DNA of 43,645 nucleotides from Treponema sp. (GCA_016290995.1 JAEEVR010000021.1:1-43645); one strand, 5' to 3'; counted from the first letter of the stretch, positions 1 through 8,440 are shown. Translations and numbers: made by a program. The notes: generated by a model from the letters alone, not told the origin.

Positions 1-173
1 AAAAAAAGTTTTGGTAAATTTCATTTTGCATGAACCTTCTTTATGTTGATTTGCTGCTTATTCGTTTAAGCGTTTAAGAAGTTAAACTAATAAACATATA
101 GTGAATATACAGATATCCACGCGCAGAGTCAAGTAATTTTTAAATTTTTTATGCGGAATTTGAGTAAATTCAC

Positions 174-208
174 CTTACATGGCTTAAAAAAAGCTTTATA
201 ATGCTGTT
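174..208 (+). promoter_or_regulatory. Sigma-70-type promoter giving a probable leaderless mRNA
   Basis: The -35 is CTTACA at 174-179, followed by a 17-nt spacer and a perfect TATAAT at 197-202. The ATG starts at 209, only 6 nt past the -10, so +1 would fall on or next to the A of the ATG. There is no purine-rich ribosome site between them. The preceding 173 bases are very AT-rich and hold no gene I can support. Confidence 0.7.
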
Positions 209-625
209 ATGGAATATTTAATATTGGGTCTGGCGGTTGTCGTAATTATTGTGGCGCTTTCCTATTTTTCGAATCTTGTAAAAAAGCCAAAGGAAGGTCA
301 GGGCGGCCGTGCTAAAAGCAAAGCCGGCGCATCTTCGAATGTAAACCCGGGCTTTGTGACATGTCCTGTCTGTAATACACCGCTTGCAAAGGGGCAGAAC
401 CTGATATCGAAGGTTTACAGGCCGATGGATGTTCCGGATCAGAGGTGCACGATAAATGGCTGTCCTCACTGCTATCCACGCCCGGAGCCCGGTGTAAGGC
501 GCCAGTGCCCATGCTGCAAAAAAGAAATTCCGCTTAACGGTTATCTTATCGCCCGCCTTTTTAATTACAAGAATAACAAAAAGCACGTAATGGTCACCGG
601 CTGCAGCGAGTGCTGTAAGAAATAG
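209..625 (+). CDS. Membrane-anchored Cys-rich (zinc-ribbon-like) protein, function unknown
   Basis: A 138-residue protein. Residues 2-21 form one hydrophobic segment (LILGLAVVVIIVALSYF), followed by a short basic Lys/Gly/Ser linker and a Cys-rich domain. Cysteines cluster as CPVC (about 52-55), CTINGCPHCYP (about 80-90), CPCC (about 100-103) and CSECC near the end. The paired CxxC motifs look like two zinc ribbons or a treble clef, which is inference. The N-terminal helix would place the domain in the cytoplasm or periplasm as a single-pass protein. I know of no function for it; its composition fits a treponemal conserved hypothetical. The start is set by the promoter whose -10 lies 6 nt upstream and by the lack of an upstream ribosome site. 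Confidence 0.85.
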   Translation: MEYLILGLAVVVIIVALSYFSNLVKKPKEGQGGRAKSKAGASSNVNPGFVTCPVCNTPLAKGQNLISKVYRPMDVPDQRCTINGCPHCYPRPEPGVRRQCPCCKKEIPLNGYLIARLFNYKNNKKHVMVTGCSECCKK

Positions 626-679
626 GGCTTGGGGTGCGGTGAGTGTTTATCACGATGTTTTTAGATTAAGGATTTTTAG

Positions 680-1399
680 ATGAAAGTGTTAAAAAGATTT
701 TTATGTTTGGCTTTATTTCTGGTATCGTTTTCAAAAGCATTTTCGTATGAAGGAACTGTATTGGAAGACAGAGTCCGCGTAAGGAATTCCCCTTCTGTAA
801 AATATTCTCAAGTTGTCGGAATTGTAAATAAAGGTGAAAAACTTGCAGTTACAGGTTATACAACTGAGCTGGATGAGATTGACGGTAAAAAAGAATGCTG
901 GTATCAGGTAAGATTTTCGGGCTCTGATTATGAGTACTGCTATATTTATGGCGGGTATTTTAAGCCGGATGTCGATAAAAGTGAACTTTATTCAGTTGAT
1001 AAAACTGAAGCTGCCGGATATGTTTTGTGGAATTTAATTGACGGAAGCAAACCGAGCGTGGTTGACATCTATGATTCTCATGCAATTAATTCATATTACG
1101 AAAAAGGCAAAAACGTTAAAAATAACGGAAACGAGTATCTATTTGAATACGGTTCATTTAAGTTCGTGCTTGAATACAGTTACGGAGACATGCACTGGAA
1201 ATCAATGGAAATGTTTGCAGATGTAAATAATCCGCTTAATATAAAGCTTGGTATTTCTGTTGAAGAAGTTAAAAAGGCTTTTGGCCAGAATGTAAAACTG
1301 AACGAATGGCTATATTTTGGAAGGGCCTGCGCCGTAATCAAATTAAACTGTTCTGACGGGGTCTTAAAGTCGATTTCCTTTACTGTTCTGGAAGATTAA
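680..1399 (+). CDS. Secreted SH3-domain protein
   Basis: A 239-residue protein with a clear signal peptide (MKVLKRFLCLALFLVSFSKAFS) and a bacterial SH3 (SH3_3-like) domain at about residues 24-95, seen in the pattern VRVRNSPSVKYSQVVGIVNKGEKLAV. The rest, about 100-239, is rich in aromatic and charged residues and I do not recognise it; its ISVEEVKKAFG stretch resembles the small DUF-type modules that follow secreted SH3 domains. It probably acts in the periplasm or at the envelope, where bacterial SH3 domains often bind peptidoglycan (family knowledge). An AAGGA site lies about 8 nt before the ATG. Codon use is clearly AT-richer (AAA, AAT, TAT) than in most genes of the window, so it may have a different history. 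It is followed by an A/T-rich terminator. Confidence 0.8.
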   Translation: MKVLKRFLCLALFLVSFSKAFSYEGTVLEDRVRVRNSPSVKYSQVVGIVNKGEKLAVTGYTTELDEIDGKKECWYQVRFSGSDYEYCYIYGGYFKPDVDKSELYSVDKTEAAGYVLWNLIDGSKPSVVDIYDSHAINSYYEKGKNVKNNGNEYLFEYGSFKFVLEYSYGDMHWKSMEMFADVNNPLNIKLGISVEEVKKAFGQNVKLNEWLYFGRACAVIKLNCSDGVLKSISFTVLED

Positions 1400-1420
1400 G
1401 GGAGAAAAATACACATATAT

Positions 1421-1461
1421 AGTGTTTTTTTAGTAAATTCCGCAGAAAAAACACTTTTTTT
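1421..1461 (+). terminator. A/T-rich intrinsic terminator after the SH3 gene
   Basis: Perfect 10-bp arms AGTGTTTTTT (1421-1430) and AAAAAACACT (1446-1455) with a 15-nt loop, followed by a run of T to 1461. It lies between the SH3 gene and the flaB promoter. The stem is weak in G/C, so efficiency is uncertain. Confidence 0.45.
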
Positions 1462-1483
1462 GTTAAAATTTGTGAAAATTCGC

Positions 1484-1510
1484 TAAAGTCAAATTTGCCA
1501 TCTCCGATAC
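1484..1510 (+). promoter_or_regulatory. Sigma-28 (FliA/WhiG-type) promoter of flaB
   Basis: TAAA at 1484-1487, exactly 15 nt, then TCCGATAC at 1503-1510. This matches the enterobacterial sigma-28 consensus TAAA-N15-GCCGATAA at 10 of 12 positions. Two other genes in the window have the same element. It predicts +1 near 1517 and a leader of about 120 nt. Confidence 0.85.
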
Positions 1511-1516
1511 TTTGAG

Positions 1517-1636
1517 TGTCGGGCGCACAGCGCTCCTCGGATGCAAGCTTGCCGGGAATCAGAAATCTTTAACTGGTTTTAACGGCGGCCGGATTGAAAT
1601 GAGTTCGATCTGTTCCGGGATATAAGGAGATACATT
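1517..1636 (+). promoter_or_regulatory. Long flaB leader with repeated GGA motifs (possible CsrA target)
   Basis: The predicted 120-nt 5' leader holds five GGA triplets, at 1539-1541, 1555-1557, 1591-1593, 1618-1620 and 1626-1628. The last is inside the AGGAGA ribosome site. Short arms CCGGA (1589-1593) and TCCGG (1614-1618) can place one GGA at a hairpin edge. CsrA binds GGA motifs in flagellin leaders of Bacillus and Borrelia (established); binding here is inference. Confidence 0.4.
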
Positions 1637-2497
1637 ATGGTTATTAATCACAACATGAGTGCAATGTTTGCACAGAGATCACAGGGACTTACAGTCCTCA
1701 GCAATCAGAAAAACATGGAAAAACTCTCATCTGGTATGAGAATCAACCGTGCAGGCGATGATGCTTCTGGCTTAGCTGTTTCAGAAAAAATGCGTGCACA
1801 GATCCGTGGTTTGAATCAGGCTTCGACAAATGCACAGAACGGAATCAGTTTTATTCAGACAACTGAAGGTTATCTGCAGGAAACTTCTGACATCGTTCAG
1901 CGCATCCGTGAACTTGCTGTTCAGTCTTCAAACGGAATCTATTCTGACGAAGACCGCATGCAGATTCAGGTTGAGGTTTCTTCTCTCGTAGACGAAGTTG
2001 ACCGCATCGCTTCTGCCGCCCAGTTCAACGGAATGAACATGTTGACTGGCCGCTTTGCCCGCCCCACAGGCGAGAACGTTGTTACAGGATCTATGTGGTT
2101 CCACATCGGCGCCAACATGGACCAGCGCACACAGGTTTACATTGGAACAATGTCAGCCATGGCTCTTGGAATCCGCAACATCGGCGATGAGTCTAAGATC
2201 TCATTGCAGGCTCCGGATGACGCCAACCGCGCCATTGGAACAATCGACGAAGCCTTGAAGAAGGTTAACAAGCAGCGCGCTGACCTCGGCGCCTACCAGA
2301 ACCGCTTGGAAAAGACAGTTGTCGGCCTTGACATCGGCGCCGAGAACCTCCAGGCCTCTGAAAGCCGCATCCGCGACACAGACATGGCCGCCGAGATGGT
2401 TGAGTTCACTAAGGATCAGGTTCTTAGCCAGGCTGGAACAGCGATGCTCGCCCAGGCCAACCAGCAGAGCCAGAACGTTCTTAGCTTGCTCCGCTAG
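1637..2497 (+). CDS. flaB: FlaB-type periplasmic flagellin core protein
   Basis: A 286-residue flagellin, the normal length of spirochaetal FlaB, which lacks the variable D2/D3 domains. The N-terminal D0/D1 is unmistakable ([14 protein letters not shown], then the [20 protein letters not shown] core). The C-terminal coiled D1/D0 ends in SQNVLSLLR. It forms the core of the periplasmic flagellar filament and is exported by the flagellar type III system without a signal peptide. Spirochaetes usually carry several flaB paralogues; only one lies here, so I do not assign a number. Transcription comes from the sigma-28 promoter at 1484-1510, translation uses AGGAGA, and a strong terminator follows at 2542. 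Codon choice shifts along the gene: GCC/CGC-rich codons dominate only in the second half. Confidence 0.97.
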   Translation: MVINHNMSAMFAQRSQGLTVLSNQKNMEKLSSGMRINRAGDDASGLAVSEKMRAQIRGLNQASTNAQNGISFIQTTEGYLQETSDIVQRIRELAVQSSNGIYSDEDRMQIQVEVSSLVDEVDRIASAAQFNGMNMLTGRFARPTGENVVTGSMWFHIGANMDQRTQVYIGTMSAMALGIRNIGDESKISLQAPDDANRAIGTIDEALKKVNKQRADLGAYQNRLEKTVVGLDIGAENLQASESRIRDTDMAAEMVEFTKDQVLSQAGTAMLAQANQQSQNVLSLLR

Positions 2498-2541
2498 AGG
2501 ACAAGGCACTGATCGTGCCAGCAGTTTAAGAGCTGCATAGC

Positions 2542-2577
2542 AAAAAACCGCTCCGTTTGGAGCGGTTTTTTTTTTTT
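2542..2577 (+). terminator. Strong intrinsic terminator of flaB
   Basis: Stem CCGCTCC/GGAGCGG with a GTTT loop (2548-2565), flanked by A6 on the left and about 12 T on the right, so it can act on both strands. Its T-run reaches the stop codon of the opposing acyltransferase gene at 2577. Confidence 0.92.
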
Positions 2578-3422
2578 CATTTTTTTTCTTCGGGAAGGTA
2601 TTCCAGCTTTTTGCCGTAGAACTTTTCGTAGCAGTCAACCCAAGCCTTGTAGTTTTGTTCGTTCATGTCTCGGATGTTTTGCTTGTCCGATTTGTTGGGG
2701 TCGGCAAAAATCGCGGGCAAAACGTTCATCGTGTATTCCTGGATCGGAAAGCCGTCGGCGCCGATGATGTCCGAGTCGGTCATCGTGATGAAAATCGGCA
2801 AGACCGGAACCTTGTTGTCGACGGCAAACTTAAAGGCGCCGTTTGTCATCGGGCGGGGCTTTCTATAGTTCCACCACATGCCCTGCTCGGCGTAAACCAA
2901 GATCTTTTCGCCTCGGGCCAAAAGGGTTTTCATTCCTTCAAAGAATTTTTTCATTGTGGAATGGTTTTGGCTTACTGGAAGCGTGTTGCAGTTGCGGAAC
3001 AAAAAGCCGTACAGGCCGGGGAAGGAAGTGTAGTTTCCTTCGCGGATTACGCGCCAAATTATGTGATGGCGGGTGTAGGGCTTTAGGATTTCTAAAACGG
3101 CAAAGTTGTCAAAGGCGTTAAAGTGGTTGCAAGTGACGATCAAGCCCTTGTCCTTTACGGCAAAGAAATTTTCCATGCCGACAACGTCTTTGATGATAAG
3201 CTGCTTGTTCTTAAAAAGGCTTGCGATGAATTTTGTTCCGACTATGTTGGCCGCCCAAGTCTTTATTTTGCTGGTCAGCTTGCTTCTTGTATAGTCGATT
3301 TGGTCCGGCTCTAGCGGAATTGTCGGCGGGTCGTCCTCAACGTCATGCGACCAAAGGCGCTTGCGCTCCATTTCGTCGATTTTTTTTAGAACAGCCAAGC
3401 GGCCGGGGTCTTTTTCAGCCAT
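2577..3422 (-). CDS. PlsC-family acyltransferase (1-acylglycerol-3-phosphate acyltransferase-like)
   Basis: A 281-residue protein with a PlsC/LPLAT acyltransferase domain over about residues 85-235. The catalytic HX4D box is NHFNAFD (H100, D105). Later blocks of the fold are visible as FRNCNTLPVSQ (about 142-152) and VYAEQGMWW (about 176-184, in place of the usual EGTR), followed by GAFKFA. Enzymes of this family transfer a fatty acyl chain to a glycerophospholipid or glycolipid at the inner membrane. The N-terminal 60 residues are hydrophilic. The gene starts 3 nt after the GT8 gene in the same direction, so the two are probably co-transcribed and may work on one lipid or glycolipid. The exact substrate cannot be read from sequence. 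Confidence 0.85.
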   Translation of the reverse strand: MAEKDPGRLAVLKKIDEMERKRLWSHDVEDDPPTIPLEPDQIDYTRSKLTSKIKTWAANIVGTKFIASLFKNKQLIIKDVVGMENFFAVKDKGLIVTCNHFNAFDNFAVLEILKPYTRHHIIWRVIREGNYTSFPGLYGFLFRNCNTLPVSQNHSTMKKFFEGMKTLLARGEKILVYAEQGMWWNYRKPRPMTNGAFKFAVDNKVPVLPIFITMTDSDIIGADGFPIQEYTMNVLPAIFADPNKSDKQNIRDMNEQNYKAWVDCYEKFYGKKLEYLPEEKK

Positions 3423-3425
3423 TTT

Positions 3426-4490
3426 TTACGCCAACCTCAAAAGGGCCTTTACGCCTTTTACGGAACCGTTGGCGGCTTTTTTGGCGACCTTCGCGGCTGA
3501 CTTTGCGGCCGTTCCAAAGAACTCCAAAAGGCCCGCGCCGATTCTTTCGCGGCGGATTGTGTTCCAATAGTTGTTAAAGTCGTTGGCTTGTTCGACGCAC
3601 ATCTTCATCATGTGTCCGATAAGAACCTTGTCCTTTGCCTTTTCTTCCTCGGAATACGTTTCCTTCATATAGTGGAGGGTGTCGGCAAAAGGAGTCTTGT
3701 CGGCGTAATCCCAGAACATGTCGCCGTATGTGATTCCGTCGTACTTCCAGGGGCGCCACATCATTTTGTAGTGAACGATCTTAAGGTCCTTGTTGTCAAA
3801 GGCCGGGTTTTCAAAAGAAGTTTTGTTCCAGCCCAAGTCATAGTAGTGGACGCGGTCTTTGCAGAGAACGTTTAGATAGGCCTGGTCCTGATCGATGTTG
3901 AATGGGAAGCGGTTCAAAAGCTTTACGAACTTTTCCTGGATTTTTTCTTCGCGGTACTTCTTTGTGTTGATTACGATGATGCCGGCGTTAAAATAGTTTT
4001 GTCTCTTTACGCCCAAGGCTTTCTCTACGTATTCGCCAAATTCGTTGATTGTAAGAACGGTTTCCTCTACGATGGCTCCAAGAAGATTGTCGCCAAGTTC
4101 GGCATTGTACATCTTGGAAATGTCGTCCAAAATCAACAAGTCGCTGTCCAAGTAAAGGACTTTGTCGTACTCTGGATAAAGGCTTGCGATGAACAAGCGG
4201 AAATACGTTTCTTGTGAATAGTAGTCACGCAAATGGAACATATTTGAATAGGCGTCCAACTTTTCCTTCAAAGAGATGAACTCGATGGATGCGTTCTTTG
4301 CGTCGGTGGAAGCGTAAACCTTTTCCTTTAAGTCTTCCGCCAAGTTTGTAGTCAAAACGTAGATTTTGTAAAAATACTCCTGGGAAGCGTTTTGGAGCAT
4401 GGATCGGAGAGTGACGCCCAACATCGGAGCGTACTTGTAGTCAACCGCAAAAAATACCGGAATCTCACCCTTATAAATTTTTGTCTTCAT
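3426..4490 (-). CDS. Glycosyltransferase family 8 protein
   Basis: A 354-residue GT8 enzyme. The N-terminus PVFFAVDYKYAPMLGVTLRS is the family start, and the DXD metal/nucleotide-sugar site is YLDSDLLIL (DSD 115-117). A late VHYKMMWRPWKY block corresponds to the HFxGxxKPW region of family members. GT8 enzymes are retaining glucosyl- or galactosyltransferases that modify lipopolysaccharide or other glycoconjugates from UDP-sugars. The tail (about 325-354) is basic and Ala-rich and could be amphipathic for membrane contact (inference). An AGGA site lies 7 nt before the ATG. The overlapping or adjacent acyltransferase downstream suggests a glycolipid pathway. Confidence 0.92.
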   Translation of the reverse strand: MKTKIYKGEIPVFFAVDYKYAPMLGVTLRSMLQNASQEYFYKIYVLTTNLAEDLKEKVYASTDAKNASIEFISLKEKLDAYSNMFHLRDYYSQETYFRLFIASLYPEYDKVLYLDSDLLILDDISKMYNAELGDNLLGAIVEETVLTINEFGEYVEKALGVKRQNYFNAGIIVINTKKYREEKIQEKFVKLLNRFPFNIDQDQAYLNVLCKDRVHYYDLGWNKTSFENPAFDNKDLKIVHYKMMWRPWKYDGITYGDMFWDYADKTPFADTLHYMKETYSEEEKAKDKVLIGHMMKMCVEQANDFNNYWNTIRRERIGAGLLEFFGTAAKSAAKVAKKAANGSVKGVKALLRLA

Positions 4491-4559
4491 ACTTTAATCC
4501 TACCTTATAGAATTAGACACGGGGAGAGACTTTTTGTTGCGCCGCAAAACCGCGGGCTT

Positions 4560-6164
4560 TTACTGCAGTTTTACGACGTTTTTGAAAGTTTCTTCCACCT
4601 TCTTAAAGTATAAACTTTTTAGGGGGTGAATGTCCATAGCGTTGGAGACCCAGCCGCCAATGACGTTAAGGTCGATTACGGCGCAAGTTACGGGGTGGCT
4701 TATGGGGATAACTTCGCCGCTGGAAAGCAAAATGTCTTCGGCTTTGGAAAGAAGGGCGTTGCGCTCCTTGCTTTCGTTTGTCCAGGCGGCTTGGTCTAAC
4801 AATTTGTCAAAGTTTTCGTCGCGCCAATGGGAGTCGTTCATCGAGGAATTTCCGCGGAAGAGTTCCAAAAATGCCAAGGGGTCGGAATAGTCTCCGATCC
4901 AAGTGTAAAGGAACAAGTCCGCTTTTGTCTTGGCGATTGAAGTCAAGTAAAACTGCTGCGGAATTTTTAGGGCCTTTAATTCAACGCCGATTTCTTCCAA
5001 GGCGCCGCGCAAAAGCTCCGCGCGGTTTGACATGTATTCCGTGTCGGGAATGGCAAAGGTCAGCTCGATTTTTTTGTCTTTGATTCCGGCGGATTTTTTG
5101 GCGGCCTCCAGCATAAGCGCCGCTTCTTCGGCGTCGGTGTAGTTGAGGCCCTCGGGGCTTTTGTAGCCGGCGCTGGGGCATACCAAGGTTTCGGCGGGGA
5201 ACATGTGGCCGTCGCGCAATTGCTTCCAAGGAATCGCGGTAAGGACTGCGTTCCTAAAATCCGAGCGGCTCCAAATCGGAGAGTCGTTTTTAAAGAACAG
5301 GTATTCCGTTCCAAACTCAGCGGAAAGCTGGATCGCTTTTTTGTCCAAGATTTTTTTAAGCTCGTCGGTGGCGTCAATCCAATCCGCGGCGCCTGTGTTA
5401 AAGGCGTGGGCCCTTGCGTCGGAATCGTCCGTAAGATGGATTGCCACGGACGGAATGCGAACTTGCTCGGCGTTCCAGTAATTTGGATTCTTTTTTAGCA
5501 ATACCTTAAAGGGCGTGACGCTTTCGATCATGTAGGCGCCGCTGGCGCTTGAGTCGTCCATAACGGCAGAGAAGGCGTGGTGGCATAAAAGCTTGTTAAA
5601 ATGGCTTGTGGGCTTTGTCAACTCAACGCTAAGCTTTAGGCCGTTTGCGTAAATCGCGACATCGTCGCGGCTTCCCGTTCCAAGCCTGTATTCGCGCGCT
5701 CCTTTGATTACGTCAAGAAGGGAAGAGTAGTAGGCGGCTTTGTTGGCGATCAAGTTAAGCCAAGACTCTTTGATAGTCTGCGCGTTGATTTCTTTTCCAG
5801 AAGAGCTTTTGGCTCCTTCGCGAATCGTAAAGGTCCACCTGAATTTGTCGCGCGAAATTCTAAAGTCTTTGGCAAGCGCGTTGTCCGGCTCCAGCGTCGC
5901 CGCGTTGTAAGAAAAAAGGCCTTCGTAAACGCTGTTCAAAATCTGCGCCTCAAAAACGTAGGCGCTTGTGTGCGGGTCAAGGTTCAAGTTTGAAAGAGAA
6001 TGGAAAATCACAAGTTCCCTTTGGAGAGAGTCGTCAATTTTGTCGCTTTTAAAAGGAACGTCATCTTCCGACGCAAAAAGGTTGGTGCCGGAAAAAACAA
6101 AAAGCAAGGCGCCGGAAAAAATCGCGCCGGCAATTTTTTTATGCAGTCTAGTGGTCCAGTCCAA
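4560..6164 (-). CDS. ABC transporter substrate-binding protein, family 5 (OppA/DppA-like)
   Basis: A 534-residue periplasmic binding protein. After an N-terminal signal peptide (about 1-31, ending in SGTNLFA) comes the SBP_bac_5 fold: NLDPHTSAYVFEAQILNSVYEGLF near the start, then LAKDFRISRDKFRWTFTIREGAK. The family captures oligopeptides, dipeptides or nickel for an ABC importer. No permease or ATPase genes lie beside it, so the transporter partners must be elsewhere, or the protein serves another role. The start lies 17 nt inside the 3' end of the upstream gene, which points to translational coupling at the end of the metF-led operon. Confidence 0.9.
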   Translation of the reverse strand: MDWTTRLHKKIAGAIFSGALLFVFSGTNLFASEDDVPFKSDKIDDSLQRELVIFHSLSNLNLDPHTSAYVFEAQILNSVYEGLFSYNAATLEPDNALAKDFRISRDKFRWTFTIREGAKSSSGKEINAQTIKESWLNLIANKAAYYSSLLDVIKGAREYRLGTGSRDDVAIYANGLKLSVELTKPTSHFNKLLCHHAFSAVMDDSSASGAYMIESVTPFKVLLKKNPNYWNAEQVRIPSVAIHLTDDSDARAHAFNTGAADWIDATDELKKILDKKAIQLSAEFGTEYLFFKNDSPIWSRSDFRNAVLTAIPWKQLRDGHMFPAETLVCPSAGYKSPEGLNYTDAEEAALMLEAAKKSAGIKDKKIELTFAIPDTEYMSNRAELLRGALEEIGVELKALKIPQQFYLTSIAKTKADLFLYTWIGDYSDPLAFLELFRGNSSMNDSHWRDENFDKLLDQAAWTNESKERNALLSKAEDILLSSGEVIPISHPVTCAVIDLNVIGGWVSNAMDIHPLKSLYFKKVEETFKNVVKLQ

Positions 6165-7560
6165 GTTTTTTCATCTGCTCCTGTTCTTCTATATAAGATA
6201 TGTATTCAGCGCGGCGCTGGTTTGTGTTGACCATATTGTTTTTAAGCGCCATCAATTCCATAGAAAGGCCTTTAATCTTTGAGCGCTTTTCTACAGGCGC
6301 GTTGTTCTTAAAATAGTCGTCGAGAGCTTTTAGGATGATCGAAATTTTTTGCAAGTCCGAAATTTGCTTGTTCAAGAATTCCAAAAGCTTTTGTTCTTCG
6401 GCGTTTTGGAATTTTTTGTAGGCCGCGCTGTTTTTCAAAGAGAAAGAGTTGTAAAAGCTGGCCTTCTTTTGAATGTCCGCGTTAAAAGGCGTAAAGCTGA
6501 TTTTTTGCTTGCGCTTGTTGTTTGTGGCCGGCTCTACTATTGTCACTTCGTATTCCACGGGCTTGTCTTGAATTCCAAAGGCCTTTTTGAGCGCGGCTAT
6601 GAATTGGGCCCAGAAAGACGAGGCCGCGCTTTGAAGGACTTCGTTGTTTTCCGAAAGCTTTGTGTAAACGGCTCCAAGCGGCGTTGACTGCGCGCAAAGA
6701 GAATGAACGGCGTCCAAAAGCATTTCTTTGGTGTTGATTTCGTTGACCGAACTCTTGCGCTTTTCTTCCACAATCGCAAGCTTTTCCAAGACCGCCGTCT
6801 GCAACTGGTCGCGGTTTGAGGCTTGGTCTTCGCGAGCGATTTCTTCAACCAATTGCGTGTAGAAGGGCTCTTTTCCGATTACGGAAGTGAAAACCTTTTT
6901 TATTTGCGCCACTTCTTCCGCTTCCGAAGAAAGGGCCTTGTCTTGGTCGATTTTTCCGCCAAGAATGATTTCTTTTCTGATTTTGTATTTGTAGTTCTCT
7001 TTTTGGAACTCAGTCAAGTCCTTGAACAGGCGAACGATTTCGTTTGTCGTTTTTTGGATTTTGGAGATGATGTCGTTGACAGAGCTTGAGGTAAGCATGT
7101 CTCCGCCGCGCTTCATTTCCATAATCAACTGGCCCAAGCCGCGGGTGTTTGGCATTGTGCTGTTTGGCGTAAGCGAGTTCCATATAAATGAATTGTTGTA
7201 GTCAAGGAGCTTTTTTATTTCTGGAATTTTAAGGCTGTCGATTGAAAATTTATAGTATGTGCAAATCCAGTCCAACATTGTTTCAAATTCCGAAAAGCGC
7301 ATTCCGATGATTGTGATTCGCTCTCCGTCGATGAACTGGGTGTTGTCCAAGGGCTTTATGCCGGAAATCTTGCGGTCAAGTTTGTAGGGGTCGGGCTTAA
7401 TCAATGACTTTTTTATCATCAAGTCGTAAAGGTTTTTTACGCAAGTGTGAAAGAGTCTGTAATTTTCTGAGATTTGCGGAATGATGGTCGAATTGTACCA
7501 GTCAATCTTCGCCTCAACCGCTTCAATCACTTTTTTCGAAAATTCAATCGATTCTGCCAT
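6148..7560 (-). CDS. Uncharacterised 470-residue helical protein
   Basis: I do not recognise this protein. It is 470 residues, rich in Lys, Glu, Ile and Asn, has no signal peptide or membrane segment, and looks mainly alpha-helical with coiled-coil-like stretches at about 160-215 and 395-465. One short hydrophobic patch, SSFWAQFIAALKKAFGI, sits near residue 320. It starts 1 nt after the stop of the PAP2-like gene and overlaps the binding-protein gene by 17 nt, so it belongs to the metF operon. A cytoplasmic structural or scaffold role would fit but is only inference. It is probably restricted to treponemes. Confidence 0.75.
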   Translation of the reverse strand: MAESIEFSKKVIEAVEAKIDWYNSTIIPQISENYRLFHTCVKNLYDLMIKKSLIKPDPYKLDRKISGIKPLDNTQFIDGERITIIGMRFSEFETMLDWICTYYKFSIDSLKIPEIKKLLDYNNSFIWNSLTPNSTMPNTRGLGQLIMEMKRGGDMLTSSSVNDIISKIQKTTNEIVRLFKDLTEFQKENYKYKIRKEIILGGKIDQDKALSSEAEEVAQIKKVFTSVIGKEPFYTQLVEEIAREDQASNRDQLQTAVLEKLAIVEEKRKSSVNEINTKEMLLDAVHSLCAQSTPLGAVYTKLSENNEVLQSAASSFWAQFIAALKKAFGIQDKPVEYEVTIVEPATNNKRKQKISFTPFNADIQKKASFYNSFSLKNSAAYKKFQNAEEQKLLEFLNKQISDLQKISIILKALDDYFKNNAPVEKRSKIKGLSMELMALKNNMVNTNQRRAEYISYIEEQEQMKKLGLDH

Positions 7561-7561
7561 A

Positions 7562-8440
7562 CTATCTATTATCGGCGCTTTTTTCTGTTTTTATTAGCCA
7601 ATTTTTAACCGGCAAAGTCCAGTCGGAGCAGTCTTTTCCCTCGTCGAGAAACTGCAAAAAAAGGCTTTTCATATATCCCACGACTTCATTTTTGTCTTGC
7701 GGCGGAATGTCTAAGCTGTTTTTGAACATTGAGTCCAAAAAGCCCAGCGCGTCTTCTTTTGTGAAAAGGTCCGGGAAAATTTTTGTCACCATATAAAGGG
7801 CGGCCGAAACGCAGTTTACGCTGTGCTGCTTAACGTACAAAACGGTTTCGGCGATGTTTACCGCTCCCGCGTAAAGAGAGGCGTTCCACAAGTCTTTTTC
7901 TTCCTGCGAATAACTTTCTTCTTCAAACGCCTTTCGCATAAAGGTGTAGGCAAGGCATACAATCGTGATGTGGAGCGAAGGCACGCACAAGTAATGGGGG
8001 TCCAAAAGGTGGACGCCGGCAAAATAAATGCGGCGTTTGTAATGGGGCCTGTCGGTTGTTGAAAGCCTAAAGCGGTAAATCTCCGCGGCGCTTTTGTAGG
8101 CCTTGGTCATGCGGCGGTAAAAATCCGCCAAGTGAGGAACGGCTTTTTTTACGCCAAGCGTTTGGATTAAAAGGCCCAGGGGGCGTATCCAATATTGCAC
8201 AAAGCCCAAGTAGTCGGCGATTTTTCTTGTGTTGAACGGAACTCTTGCGTCAAGCGGATTGTCCACATGGACGATTGGTGTTTTTGTGAATTTAAATTTG
8301 CGCAAAAACTGCGGGATAAAAAAATCCTGGGCCACAGTCCTTATGTATGACACGGAATGCAAGACGACCTTTGGATGCCCAAGGCTGACGAACCAAGTGG
8401 GAAGGGGGCTGAATTTTTCCAAGGGCTTTAGTTTGCGCAT
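7562..8440 (-). CDS. Uncharacterised protein with PAP2-like PSLH and KQHS motifs
   Basis: A 292-residue protein without a signal peptide. Residues 154-157 are PSLH inside a hydrophobic helix (LCVPSLHITIVCLAY) and residues 204-207 are KQHS (LYVKQHSVNCVSAALYM). In the PAP2 acid-phosphatase superfamily the PSGH and SRx5H boxes supply the catalytic histidines, and an RP pair at 131-132 lies where the upstream KX6RP box would be. The spacing is compatible, but the intervening membrane helices are weaker than in normal PAP2 enzymes, so this may be a soluble or degenerate member. The gene begins 1 nt after metF ends, within one operon. The function is unknown. Confidence 0.6.
   Translation of the reverse strand: MRKLKPLEKFSPLPTWFVSLGHPKVVLHSVSYIRTVAQDFFIPQFLRKFKFTKTPIVHVDNPLDARVPFNTRKIADYLGFVQYWIRPLGLLIQTLGVKKAVPHLADFYRRMTKAYKSAAEIYRFRLSTTDRPHYKRRIYFAGVHLLDPHYLCVPSLHITIVCLAYTFMRKAFEEESYSQEEKDLWNASLYAGAVNIAETVLYVKQHSVNCVSAALYMVTKIFPDLFTKEDALGFLDSMFKNSLDIPPQDKNEVVGYMKSLFLQFLDEGKDCSDWTLPVKNWLIKTEKSADNR

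Noticed and set aside
1..173. A gene or origin in the AT-rich left edge
   Set aside because: No frame with a start, ribosome site or homology is visible. The doubled CGTTTAAG near 64-79 is too little to call an origin or att site.
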